Source: DATIXD01 sp035518875 (lineage in GTDB: Bacteria; Pseudomonadota; Gammaproteobacteria; Methylococcales; Methylococcaceae). Taken from it: a DNA stretch of 14,312 nucleotides. Both the position numbers and the translations under genes were made by a program. Below the pieces are notes generated by a model that had not been told where the DNA came from, did not search any database, and saw only the letters and a program-made list of their open reading frames with translations. The DNA lies in the NCBI GenBank assembly GCA_035518875.1, contig DATIXD010000007.1, positions 1 through 14,312 of the forward strand, given 5' to 3'. This document shows positions 1 to 7,145 of the stretch, piece by piece (the first letter of the stretch is position 1; each line of letters starts with the position of its first letter).

Positions 1-1
1 C

Positions 2-382
2 ACCACCGCAGAATGCCACATGCCGCCCCATCATCGGTTTTCCCAATGGTCGCCGCAACGACTGATCGGCTGGGCGGAAAAGACCGGCCCGGCGACGGCA
101 CAGCTGATCACCGCCATCCTTCATAGCCGCCGTCATGTCGAGCAGGGCTACCGTTCCTGTCTGGGCATCCTGCGGCTGGGGGAACGCTTCGGCAATGCCC
201 GTCTGGAAGCCGCCTGCCAGCGCGCTTTGGCCATCAAGGCCTTGAGCTACCGCAGCGTCGAATCCATCTTGTCCCACGGCCTCGATGCGCAAGCCCGGTC
301 CCACAATCCCCCGCGCCCGCCCTGCAGCACGACAACCTGCGCGGTGCGGAATACTTTCATTGAGGTACAGAGACCATGCTGA
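2..382 (+). CDS. istA: IS21 transposase IstA, C-terminal part (5' end outside window, frameshifted near 3' end)
   Basis: The frame is open from base 2 and has no real start in the window; the ATG at 20 is internal. The protein shows the IS21 IstA C-terminal signature: a GPAT motif, then EQGYRSCLGILRL, then RLEAACQRAL, then SYRSVESIL and GLD. This region lies after the DDE catalytic core and contributes to DNA binding and contact with the helper. The usual family ending, of the type HDNLRGAEYFH followed by a stop, is present but in another frame: it can be read at 328-360 with TGA at 361-363. The frame in which the body is read instead runs on to 382 and overlaps the istB start. A one-base loss in the C-rich stretch around 302-320 explains this. 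It may be a real mutation, a sequencing error, or less likely a -1 frameshift site. The catalytic core cannot be assessed. Confidence 0.85.
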   Translation, partial: TTAECHMPPHHRFSQWSPQRLIGWAEKTGPATAQLITAILHSRRHVEQGYRSCLGILRLGERFGNARLEAACQRALAIKALSYRSVESILSHGLDAQARSHNPPRPPCSTTTCAVRNTFIEVQRPC

Positions 383-1185
383 ATCATCCCACTTTCAACC
401 AACTCCGCGAGTTGAAACTCGCCGGTATGCTCAAGGCGCTGCAAAACCAGGAACAGATGCCTGATATCGAACGCCTTGGATTCCTGGAACGCCTGGGAAT
501 GCTGGTGGATCGGGAAATCCAGGAGCGCGATAACCGTCGTCTGGCAACCCGCCTGCGCTTTGCCAAGCTGAAGCAGGCCGCCAGTCTCGAAGACCTGGAC
601 CTGAAAACACCCCGGCAACTGGACCGTGCCCTGATTCAGCAACTCGCCGATTGCCGCTGGGTCAAGGAGCACCTCAACATCCTGGTGACAGGTCCCACCG
701 GCGTGGGCAAGTCTTTCTTGGCGTGCGCCCTGGCTCAGAAAGCCTGCCGTCAGGGTTACACGGCGTTCTATCAACGTTTGCCACGCTTACTCACGGAACT
801 GGAAATCAGCCGCGGCGACGGTCGCTATCCCAGACTCATGCGGCAGCTCGCCCGGATCGACGTCCTGGTTTTGGATGACTGGGGCCTGGACAGCGGCCTC
901 ACCGATCGTCAGCGCCGCGATCTCCTCGAAGTCCTCGATGACCGCTATGCCACCCGAGCCACCGTGGTGACCAGCCAGCTACCCGTCGAGCATTGGCATG
1001 AGGCCCTGGGCGACCCCACCCTGGCCGAGGCCATCCTCGATCGCCTGGTACACAATGCCTACCGCATCAAACTCAAGGGCAAGTCCATGCGAAAGAACCT
1101 CGCCGAGGAACTCGGACTGCCTGCCAAACCCACAGAAACGGACAGACCGTCAGAAACCGAGAGCCGCAAAAATATTGACGACTAA
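376..1185 (+). CDS. istB: IS21 helper ATPase IstB
   Basis: IstB is the AAA+ ATPase that assembles on target DNA and stimulates IstA. The 269-residue product has the full family length. An N-terminal helical domain (about 1-95, starting with a pattern of the type HPTFNQLRELKLAGM) precedes the DnaC-like ATPase core. Walker A is GPTGVGKS at 106-113, Walker B is VLVLDDWG at 163-170, a sensor-like TSQLP lies at 199-203, and the usual C-terminal RIKLKGKSMRK block is at 230-240. The tail after about 250 is charged and not conserved in my recollection. The ATG at 376 starts 13 bases after the expected istA stop at 361-363, fitting translational coupling with istA. The reading frame appears intact. 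Confidence 0.95.
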   Translation: MLNHPTFNQLRELKLAGMLKALQNQEQMPDIERLGFLERLGMLVDREIQERDNRRLATRLRFAKLKQAASLEDLDLKTPRQLDRALIQQLADCRWVKEHLNILVTGPTGVGKSFLACALAQKACRQGYTAFYQRLPRLLTELEISRGDGRYPRLMRQLARIDVLVLDDWGLDSGLTDRQRRDLLEVLDDRYATRATVVTSQLPVEHWHEALGDPTLAEAILDRLVHNAYRIKLKGKSMRKNLAEELGLPAKPTETDRPSETESRKNIDD

Positions 1186-1237
1186 AACGAACACTCAGTA
1201 AGCTCAAAATCCCAGCGTCGCTTCGCTCCGACCGCCC

Positions 1238-1306
1238 GGCCGAATACCCCTGGAATAGGTGGCCGAATCAGCGTGGAATGCATGGCCGAATGGCGTGGAA
1301 TACGCA
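1238..1306 (+). repeat. Three tandem 23-bp repeats, IS21 right terminus
   Basis: Three head-to-tail copies of exactly 23 bp each occupy 1238-1260, 1261-1283 and 1284-1306. All begin GGCCGAAT and share TGGAAT at the same offset (positions 14-19 of the unit); the segments between and after these blocks vary. The last copy ends in TACGCA, which is taken as the element terminus. IS21 ends typically carry multiple subterminal repeats that bind the transposase, so these are likely IstA-binding sites. Confidence 0.8.
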
Positions 1307-1335
1307 GTCAGCGCCATAGAATCGGTGCAAGGACC

Positions 1336-1365
1336 TTGACGAAGGACCAATTCTCTGCTTATCCT
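1336..1365 (+). promoter_or_regulatory. Sigma-70-like promoter for the GH15 remnant
   Basis: A -35 hexamer TTGACG (1336-1341, five of six consensus bases) and a -10 hexamer TATCCT (1360-1365, four of six) are separated by 18 bp. The predicted start point near 1372 lies about 38 bp before the ATG at 1410. The promoter is only 30 bp from the IS terminus, so the IS may have replaced upstream control sequences. Confidence 0.45.
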
Positions 1366-1368
1366 CGC

Positions 1369-1383
1369 CGCTCAGACTGAGCG
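1369..1383. promoter_or_regulatory. Inverted repeat overlapping the predicted start point (operator candidate)
   Basis: A perfect 6-bp dyad, CGCTCA and TGAGCG, is separated by GAC. It lies immediately downstream of the -10 hexamer, across the predicted transcription start, where a repressor would act. The length is short, so chance cannot be excluded, and no regulator gene is in the window. Confidence 0.25.
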
Positions 1384-1409
1384 ATTCGGACGACCGCCTG
1401 GGAGGCGTT

Positions 1410-2408
1410 ATGGACAAGTCAGCGCACAGGGTCTTGAGGGGATGGCCGCGATGGAGCGCATCGCTGGCTGCGTTATGGGTCGGCGCGACGTGGCTGGCAG
1501 CGGCTATCGCCGCTGAGGCACCGGGCGCACCGGGGTCTGGGTCGGCCTGGACCACCGGGGCCAAGCAGGGGCTGGGGACCTCGGTCACACCGGGGTCGAA
1601 GGTGTGGTACACCCTCGGCCAAGGCATCACCCACGAGGTCTACTATCCTCAGGTGGACACGCCGAACGTCCAGGACCTCCAGTTCATCGTCACCGACGGC
1701 AGTGCTTTCGTCGACCTCGAGCGGGACGCGACCGACCACCAGGTTCAATTGGTCGATCCTTCGGCCCTGATCTATCGGCAGATCAACACCGCCCATTCCG
1801 GCAAGTACCGGATCACCAAGACCTACCTCACCGATCCGGACCGTTCCACGCTGCTCATCGACACCCGCTTCGAGGCGCTGTCCGGCGGGCCCTATCAGCT
1901 CTATGTCCTCTACAACCCGTCCCTGAACGGCAGTGGCCTGGGCGATACCGCCGCCAGCCAGGGCGATGCCCTGGTGGCGAGCGACGGCCATGTGGCCAGC
2001 GCCCTGATGGTCTCGGGCGGATTCAGCCAGCGCTCCAGCGGATCGTCGAGCGACGGACTGGTCGACCTGAATGCCGACAAGCGTCTGGACAACCGGTTCG
2101 ACTCCGCCTCCGCTCCGGGCAACATCGTCCAGATAGGCCAGCTCAATGTGGGCAGCGACACCGACATCACCCTGGCCCTTGGGTTTGGCCAAAACCGCTT
2201 GGAGGCCCTCGCCAACGCCCAGATCTCGCTCGCAACGCCTTTCTCGGCTCACCAGGCCAAGTACGCCGACGGCTGGCACGGCTATCTCGCCGCCCTGAGG
2301 CCCGCGCCGAACAGCCGACGGGCAGGATCTATCCGCGGCAGAACAGTTCTATGCCTTGGCAGCCTAATTGCGCCTGGCGGTAGCCCAATTATGCTTGCCA
2401 GAAACTAA
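1410..2408 (+). pseudogene. GH15 glucoamylase/glucodextranase remnant, N-terminal domain only
   Basis: The gene starts with an ATG preceded by GGGAGG at a good distance. The product has a signal peptide (about residues 1-35, ending AAAIAA) and then the N-terminal beta-sandwich domain typical of prokaryotic GH15 glucan 1,4-alpha-glucosidases and glucodextranases. Recognisable blocks are VWYTLGQGITHEVYYP, DLQFIVTDG, a YRITKTY...DP segment, and the closing YADGWHGYLAAL. Family members continue with a catalytic (alpha/alpha)6 barrel and reach about 700 residues or more. Here homology stops after about residue 298. Between about 2313 and 2326 the likely original frame shifts: bases 2326-2364 read DLSAAEQFYALAA in another frame, which suits the start of the catalytic domain, and then meet TAA at 2365. 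The last 35 or so residues of the open frame are therefore junk. The protein should be catalytically dead; it may still be exported. Confidence 0.8.
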
Positions 2409-2409
2409 C

Positions 2410-2421
2410 GCAACACAACCG
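2410..2421 (+). repeat. Left copy of 12-bp inverted repeat flanking the amylase gene
   Basis: GCAACACAACCG sits just upstream of the ribosome binding site of the amylase gene. Its exact reverse complement occurs downstream of the gene at 4610-4621. The similarity extends outward as TAAC here against TAAT in the complement of the right copy. A perfect match of this length in the two short flanks is unlikely by chance, so the repeats may mark ends of a moved segment. Confidence 0.45.
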
Positions 2422-2430
2422 AGGGAATCC

Positions 2431-4536
2431 ATGCACAAAACACGCATCCTAGCCGCCTTTGGCAAGATAGCGGCGCTTCTAGCCGCTTTACTCTTTACCA
2501 GCCTGCACAGCTCCACGAGCGTATCCGCGGCGCCCAACGATGTCATTGCCAACCTTTGGGAATGGCCATGGACGTCGATTTCCGGTGAATGTACGAACGT
2601 GCTCGGCCCTGCCGGCTTCGGCGCCGTCCAGGTTGCCCCGCCGGCAGACTCGATCAGCGTTTCCGGACATCCCTGGTGGGAGGTGTACCAGCCGGCCGCG
2701 TACGACCTCAACAGCCGCTTCGGCACCCGGGCCGAGTTCGCCAGCATGGTTGCGGCCTGCCACAGCGCCGGCGTCAAGGTCTACGTGGACGCGGTAATCA
2801 ACCACATGACTGGTACCGACCAGACTAGCACCACCTCGTACGGCGGCGCATCGTTCACCAACAATTACAGCTACCCCAGCGCCGGTTATGGCTCGGCCGA
2901 CTTCCACCATTCCCCCGCAGACTGCCCGAACTCGAATAACCAGATTAACAATTGGGGCAGCCAGCAGGACGTCCAGGAGTGCCAACTGTCCCACCTGTCC
3001 GACCTGCGCACTGAGTCGGACTACGTCCGGTCGAAGATCGCCGGCTACCTCAACGACCTGATGAGCCTCGGCGTGGACGGCTTCCGCGTGGACGCCGCCA
3101 AGCACATCAACGTCAACGATATCGTCGCGATCAAGGCCAAACTGACCACCCAGCCATCATACTGGTCTCAGGAGGTCATGCCCGGTGGCAGCGGTGGACT
3201 GTCGATGCAGACTTATGAGCAGACCGGCACCCTGTTGGAGTTCAACGCGGCGTACCAGCTCAAGAATGCCTTTAACGACAATATCGCCAACTTGTCCAAC
3301 TTCGGCCCGTCGTCTGGCCTCGAGCCCAGCGCGAAGGCCACGTTATTCGTGGAGAACCACGACACCGAGCGCAACGGCTCGACCCTGTCCTACAAGAGCG
3401 GCGCAACCGACACGCTGGCCAACATATTCATGCTGGCTTGGAACTACGGCACGCCGAATATCATGAGCTCGTTCGACTTCACCACCGGCGACCAGTCGCC
3501 GCTGTCCGATGCCAACGGTCATGTGACTGCAGTGAACTGCAACGCCGGCTGGATCTGCCAGCACCGGGGCCGCGGCATCAAGAACATGGTGGACTTCCAC
3601 AACGTGACTCGCAGCGACGCCACAGTCAGCAATTGGCGGTCTGACGGCGCCAACAACATCGCGTTCAGTCGGGGTCCTGCCACCGCCGCCAACGGCTGGA
3701 TCGCCATCAATAACAGCAGCTCGGCAATGGGCGCGCGGTCCTTCACCACCGGCCTCGCCGCGGGCACGTATTGCGACATTATCCACGGCGACGTGATCGG
3801 CGGCACCGGTTGCTGCACCGGCCCCACTGTCACCGTAGCCAGCAACGGCACCGCGACGGTCTCAGTGAACAGCAAAGACGCCGTGGCGATCAGCATCGCC
3901 AGCAGGTGCGGACAGCCGCTCCCCCCGCCCACCGCGACATTCCGCTGCGATCATGGCGGCACAGTCATGGGCCAGTCGGTCTATGTGGTCGGGAACATCG
4001 ATGCCCTGGGTAACTGGATCCCGGCCAATGCCCTGAAACTTGATCCCATCGGTCCCTACCCCACCTGGGTGAAAACCGGCGTCCAGTTACCTCCCAATAC
4101 CAACATCCAATGGAAATGCATCAAGCGGCCGGAAACCGCGCCGAATCCAGTTGTTTGGGAACCGGACCCCAACAATACGCTCAATACCCCGGCAACCGGC
4201 GATGCCGGCGTAGCCGTCGGAGATTTCGGAGGGGGAATCGTAGCCGAGAATTTCATCTGCGAGAACGGCATCACCACCCTCGGCCAGTCCGTCTACGTAG
4301 TCGGCAGCCATGACCGCCTAGGCAGCTGGGATCCTGGCAAAGCCGTGAAGCTCGATCCCACCGCCTATCCTCGCTGGTCGGGCAGCATCACTGAGTTGCC
4401 GGCGGGCACCCAGATCCAATGGAAGTGCATCAAACGGCCGGAAAACGCTACACAACCCGTGGTATGGCAACCGGGCCCGAACAACGTTTTCGTCACGCCC
4501 AATGCTGGGACCGGCAACACCAGCGGTGGTTTCTGA
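2431..4536 (+). CDS. Secreted GH13 alpha-amylase with two CBM20 starch-binding domains
   Basis: This enzyme hydrolyses internal alpha-1,4 bonds of starch outside the cytoplasm. ATG 2431 is chosen because GAGGGA lies at the right distance and a signal peptide begins there (residues 1-33, ending SVSA); an in-frame TTG at 2368 would add 21 residues without a ribosome site. The 701-residue product has a GH13 barrel: region I DAVINH at 120-125, nucleophile D221 in GFRVDAAKH, acid/base E248 in SQEVMPGG, and D311 in FVENHD. The pattern resembles the animal/actinomycete-type amylases. Two of the chloride ligands of that group (Arg219, Asn309) seem present, but the third position appears to be Asn in NIMSS, not Arg. 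The beta-domain follows to about 495. A PLPPP linker leads to CBM20-1 (about 502-588) and CBM20-2 (about 606-690). It lies directly behind the broken GH15 gene, a common partner in starch use. Confidence 0.93.
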   Translation: MHKTRILAAFGKIAALLAALLFTSLHSSTSVSAAPNDVIANLWEWPWTSISGECTNVLGPAGFGAVQVAPPADSISVSGHPWWEVYQPAAYDLNSRFGTRAEFASMVAACHSAGVKVYVDAVINHMTGTDQTSTTSYGGASFTNNYSYPSAGYGSADFHHSPADCPNSNNQINNWGSQQDVQECQLSHLSDLRTESDYVRSKIAGYLNDLMSLGVDGFRVDAAKHINVNDIVAIKAKLTTQPSYWSQEVMPGGSGGLSMQTYEQTGTLLEFNAAYQLKNAFNDNIANLSNFGPSSGLEPSAKATLFVENHDTERNGSTLSYKSGATDTLANIFMLAWNYGTPNIMSSFDFTTGDQSPLSDANGHVTAVNCNAGWICQHRGRGIKNMVDFHNVTRSDATVSNWRSDGANNIAFSRGPATAANGWIAINNSSSAMGARSFTTGLAAGTYCDIIHGDVIGGTGCCTGPTVTVASNGTATVSVNSKDAVAISIASRCGQPLPPPTATFRCDHGGTVMGQSVYVVGNIDALGNWIPANALKLDPIGPYPTWVKTGVQLPPNTNIQWKCIKRPETAPNPVVWEPDPNNTLNTPATGDAGVAVGDFGGGIVAENFICENGITTLGQSVYVVGSHDRLGSWDPGKAVKLDPTAYPRWSGSITELPAGTQIQWKCIKRPENATQPVVWQPGPNNVFVTPNAGTGNTSGGF
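3934..4500 (+). repeat. Intragenic duplication encoding two CBM20 modules
   Basis: The segments about 3934-4194 and 4246-4500 encode two similar starch-binding modules. Both contain GQSVYVVG, LGNW or LGSW, NIQWKCIKRPE or QIQWKCIKRPE, and PVVWEP or PVVWQP. The nucleotide sequence around the IQWKCIKRPE block is also nearly identical between copies, pointing to a fairly recent internal duplication or gene conversion. Aromatic residues expected at the starch-binding sites (the Trp in LGNW/LGSW, IQWK and VVW) are kept in both. Confidence 0.8.
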
Positions 4537-4609
4537 ACCTGCCTCTCAGATGACCAACGCTAATTCAACAGAGCCATAAATGGATAGCAAGCGATCCGAG
4601 CATTAGTTG

Positions 4610-4621
4610 CGGTTGTGTTGC
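4610..4621 (-). repeat. Right copy of 12-bp inverted repeat flanking the amylase gene
   Basis: CGGTTGTGTTGC is the exact reverse complement of the left copy at 2410-2421. It lies 74 bases after the amylase stop codon and 16 bases before the end of the convergent nitroreductase gene. The rest of this short gap (4537-4637) shows no clear terminator. Confidence 0.45.
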
Positions 4622-4637
4622 ATTAAAGGATTAGCCG

Positions 4638-5291
4638 TTACTTTTTCGGGTAGCCCACGCTCTGCGCCAGGACGATCCATTGGGTTGGCTTGAGTTTCAT
4701 GGCTTTCGCCAAGGCTTCCTTATCGACCGAACCACGCACGACGGTCGCCAGGCCGGCTGAGGCACAAAACAGGTAAACGTTCTCCCCGATGAAACCGGTG
4801 TCTGCTGCGGCGAGGATTTTTTTGTCTTCTTGGCCGATGTCGCCATCCATATGGCTGAAGTCCGCAACGTAAACGAGATTGATCGGCGCATCCCTCACAA
4901 AATCCTGCGTACCGGTCAGTGCGCGGACGTCTTGCGCCAGGACCGGTTGTAACGCCTGGGCTTTCGCATCGAACAAATAGAGACCATCAGCCGTCGCGAC
5001 ATAAATGTCAATCTCTTGCCAATTATGCGCCGAAGGCGCGGTACGGCCTCCCGTCGCCGAACGGTTAATGCCGAACGCCGCCCACAGTAAATCGGAAACA
5101 ATCTGGGTTGGGAGCTTCTCCGCACTGAACTCGCGCGTGGATTTTCGGGCTTGCAAGGCTTGCATCAACGGCTTTCCAGTTTCGATCTGAGGCTGTGGAA
5201 GTTTCATCAGTGAGACCTCCTCCGCAAAAGCTAGTGTGGCACCGAGTATCATTCCAACTAGGCATGGCAATTGAATCATTACTCTTTTCAT
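4638..5291 (-). CDS. Exported nitroreductase-family protein (SagB/ThcOx-like)
   Basis: The 217-residue product starts with a signal peptide (1-23, ending LAFA) and continues with a nitroreductase fold. Members bind FMN and carry out NAD(P)H-dependent reductions or, in the SagB/ThcOx branch, oxidations. Visible signatures are LQARKSTREFS (about 46-56), the phosphate-binding Arg/Ser segment; RTAPSAHNWQEIDIYV (about 83-98), the typical GGRTAPSAHN motif; and a C-terminal GFIGENVYLFCASAGLATVVRG block (near 165-187). The start ATG is preceded by AAGGGG at good spacing. An exported nitroreductase-fold enzyme is unusual since FMN must be acquired outside the cytoplasm or by Tat; this signal is Sec-like. 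The substrate cannot be predicted. It stands alone, convergent with the amylase gene. Confidence 0.85.
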   Translation of the reverse strand: MKRVMIQLPCLVGMILGATLAFAEEVSLMKLPQPQIETGKPLMQALQARKSTREFSAEKLPTQIVSDLLWAAFGINRSATGGRTAPSAHNWQEIDIYVATADGLYLFDAKAQALQPVLAQDVRALTGTQDFVRDAPINLVYVADFSHMDGDIGQEDKKILAAADTGFIGENVYLFCASAGLATVVRGSVDKEALAKAMKLKPTQWIVLAQSVGYPKK

Positions 5292-5829
5292 AATGAGCCC
5301 CTTCTGTCGCGCGACTGCTCGTTACGTGAGGTTGTTCAACAAAGCATCCCGATGCAGGCTTACCTGATTTTTGTATAACCATGATGGCGGTATACAGCCA
5401 AGAATTTGTTCGTCGAATGAGATGGTAAAGCGATTCGATAAGGCTTTCCAATTTTTGCCCATCATCGGTTCACTTCTGGGGAATATTGCGAAACCGCCAG
5501 AGAAATAGTTCAGGTATTTCCGGCATCTATGTTTTCCGGTTATACGGCGGCGAATCTGAGGAATGCCTGGATGTAGCGTCCAATGATAGGCACGGGGAGC
5601 AATTTGTTGTTTTCGTCTCGCACCGGTACGGCATAGCTGTCATTCTTTGTCTTTTTCCAGGCAACTTGATTGCAGTCATTACCAAGGATCACGTTTCATG
5701 AACCCGACAGGTGCTCTAGTTCAGGTTCGTAGGGTTAATTGATGTTGAGGGATACTTTATCGTCCCGGTTGGAGCCGAGGCAGCCATCCGCCCTTAGTCG
5801 TATCAATATTTCCTAGGAGATCACCGATC
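5292..5829. other. Long intergenic region without a recognisable gene
   Basis: This 538-base stretch lies between two divergently transcribed genes and should contain both promoters. A 71-codon frame starting from TTG at 5486 (stop near 5701) exists, but its product resembles nothing I know and its codon pattern is not convincing. The last part holds the ribosome binding site of the next gene. I see no transposase remnant, tRNA or strong terminator. Confidence 0.5.
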
Positions 5830-6234
5830 ATGACCGACGCCCCACGATTTACGATCAATCGCAGCCTTGTCATCTTGCGGCACAAGCAGCCGTTCCTCGA
5901 CTGGCTGATGTCCGCCGATCCAAGCCCGCCGAAAGATCTTACCTTAGCAAGCCTGGAGGAGGACGGCGATGCGTTCCTGATTCCCGGAGAGCCCATCATC
6001 GATAACGAGGCTGATGCGGTGAAATGGGTCGAAAACCACTGGGCGATGTTATTCGAACACGTGCTGAGAGACTGGTTGACCGACGAGGACTTGTGGCCTA
6101 AGAATCGAACGCTGAAAATCTTTCGCCAATGGTTCGCCGTCGAGTATCGCTCAATGGTGTGGGACTTGACCAACGAACCTTTGGAGATCGAGGAGTGGAG
6201 CGACGCCGCCGGTCCCGGTGAGGTCATCCACTAG
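5830..6234 (+). CDS. Conserved-looking cytoplasmic protein of unknown function
   Basis: The 134-residue product has no signal peptide or membrane segment and is acidic and rich in Trp. It starts with MTDAPRFTINRSLVILRHKQPFLDWL and has a Trp/Asp-rich middle (ENHWAMLFEHVLRDWL, then DEDLWPKNRT) and a FAVEYRSMVWDL segment near the end. I recall similar small proteins annotated only as hypothetical in gammaproteobacteria, with the same opening of the type FTINRSLV and the same terminal EYxSMV element, but I cannot name a domain. The start is well supported: AGGAGA lies about 9 bases upstream of the ATG. It is convergent with the aldo/keto reductase gene, separated by a hairpin. Function unknown; being a real gene is likely. 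Confidence 0.75.
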   Translation: MTDAPRFTINRSLVILRHKQPFLDWLMSADPSPPKDLTLASLEEDGDAFLIPGEPIIDNEADAVKWVENHWAMLFEHVLRDWLTDEDLWPKNRTLKIFRQWFAVEYRSMVWDLTNEPLEIEEWSDAAGPGEVIH

Positions 6235-6299
6235 TCAAATGACCACGCAAGCTCACAAGATAGCTTCGGAAACTGAAAGAGATTGAGCCAGACATGCTG

Positions 6300-6330
6300 C
6301 GGGTAACCATTGCCTAGTGAATGGCACCCG
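6300..6330. terminator. Hairpin between convergent genes
   Basis: CGGGT-AA-CCATT (6300-6311) pairs with AATGG-C-ACCCG (6320-6330) around an 8-base loop, forming a ten-pair stem with a small internal asymmetry. It lies in the 101-base gap between two convergent genes, where a shared terminator is expected. Neither side has a T-tract, so it may only protect 3' ends or assist termination. Confidence 0.4.
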
Positions 6331-6335
6331 TTGCT

Positions 6336-7145
6336 TCACGCCAACTCTCCCCAAGGTGGGTTGACCAATCGCTGTTGCGGAAGATTGTCGAGTTGTCGAT
6401 GATCTTCTTCGTCCAACAAGAAATCGAAGATCGCCATGTTTTCTCGGATATGGGCTTCTGACGAGGCCTTCGGGATGACGACACAACCCTTTTCAACGCA
6501 CCAGCGCAGGCTGATTTGCCCCGGCGTTTTGTTGTGCTTTTGTGCAATTTTCTGGATGGTCTCGTTTTTATAGACCAATCCTCGCGCCAACGGGGAATAG
6601 GCCGTGAGCACGATATCATGCTGTTTGCAATAATCCAGAAGCTCCTTCTGGTATAGGAAAGGATGGAATTCCAATTGGTTGACCAAAATGGGAATTTGAG
6701 TTGCCACCGTGGCTTCCTTAAGATGCTTGATCGTGAAATTACTCACGCCGATTCCTTCGAGCAATCCCATTTGCATTAATCCCTCCAGCGCCTCAAATGT
6801 TTCGCGCATTGGCACTTTGCTATTTGGGAAGTGGACGAGATAGAGATTGATGAGCGCGGTTCCCAGACGGTGAAGCGAGCCCAAGCAAGCGCCAAAAACG
6901 TCATCCCTCTGTAAATGGTGATAGAACACCTTGCTGGCGAGGAAAAGCGGCTCCGGTCTTCCGCCTATTGCTTCCCCGATATACTGCTCATTCTGGTAGA
7001 TTTCTGCCGTGTCGATATGGCGATAGCCAAGGCCGATGGCAGTTTCCACCGCTCGCTTACAGGTATCACCGGTCAATTGCCAGGTACCGAACCCGAGGGC
7101 GGGAATCTCTGCGCCATTTTTCATCTTCAGCGATGGGATAATCAT
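6336..7145 (-). CDS. Aldo/keto reductase
   Basis: NADPH-dependent aldo/keto reductases reduce carbonyl groups of aldehydes, ketones or 2,5-diketogluconate-type sugars in the cytoplasm. From the ATG at 7145 the product has 269 residues, normal for bacterial AKRs. The catalytic tetrad is complete: D45 and Y50 in HIDTAEIYQNE, K72 in LASKV, and H105 in LVHFP. Other family blocks are GFGTWQ, GIGVSNF, LVNQLEFHP, AYSPLARG and VIPKASSEAHIREN, the last binding the cofactor phosphate. The frame is open for 76 more codons to 7373, but that extension is not AKR-like, while GGAGGAG lies eight bases before the ATG at 7145, which settles the start. It appears monocistronic. The natural substrate cannot be told from sequence. 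Confidence 0.93.
   Translation of the reverse strand: MIIPSLKMKNGAEIPALGFGTWQLTGDTCKRAVETAIGLGYRHIDTAEIYQNEQYIGEAIGGRPEPLFLASKVFYHHLQRDDVFGACLGSLHRLGTALINLYLVHFPNSKVPMRETFEALEGLMQMGLLEGIGVSNFTIKHLKEATVATQIPILVNQLEFHPFLYQKELLDYCKQHDIVLTAYSPLARGLVYKNETIQKIAQKHNKTPGQISLRWCVEKGCVVIPKASSEAHIRENMAIFDFLLDEEDHRQLDNLPQQRLVNPPWGELA

Larger units (their letters stand above)
1..1306 (+). mobile_element. IS21-family insertion sequence, right-hand part
   Basis: This is the distal part of an IS21-family element: the C-terminus of IstA, then istB a few bases downstream, then a repeat-containing right terminus. IS21 elements move by a replicative or cut-and-paste mechanism that needs both the DDE transposase IstA and the AAA+ helper IstB. 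The right end is placed at about 1306 because three tandem 23-bp repeats finish there with the bases TACGCA, and the following sequence belongs to the promoter region of the next gene. The left end and most of istA lie outside the window, so the target-site duplication cannot be checked. The family assignment is firm; the exact last base is inferred. Confidence 0.85.

Noticed and set aside
247..774. Long minus-strand frame opposite istA/istB
   Set aside because: It is the antisense shadow of the istA end and istB; both plus-strand proteins show family motifs and this one shows none.
1473..2279. 268-codon minus-strand frame and 259-codon plus-strand frame over the GH15 remnant
   Set aside because: Both arise from high G+C in the third codon position of the GH15 gene; neither has recognisable motifs or a ribosome site.
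5065..5451. 128-codon minus-strand frame overlapping the nitroreductase start
   Set aside because: It overlaps the nitroreductase gene out of frame on the same strand and has no family similarity; the nitroreductase has the proper ribosome site.
5486..5701. 71-codon plus-strand frame in the intergenic region
   Set aside because: TTG start, no recognisable similarity and unconvincing codon use; kept only as a note under the intergenic entry.
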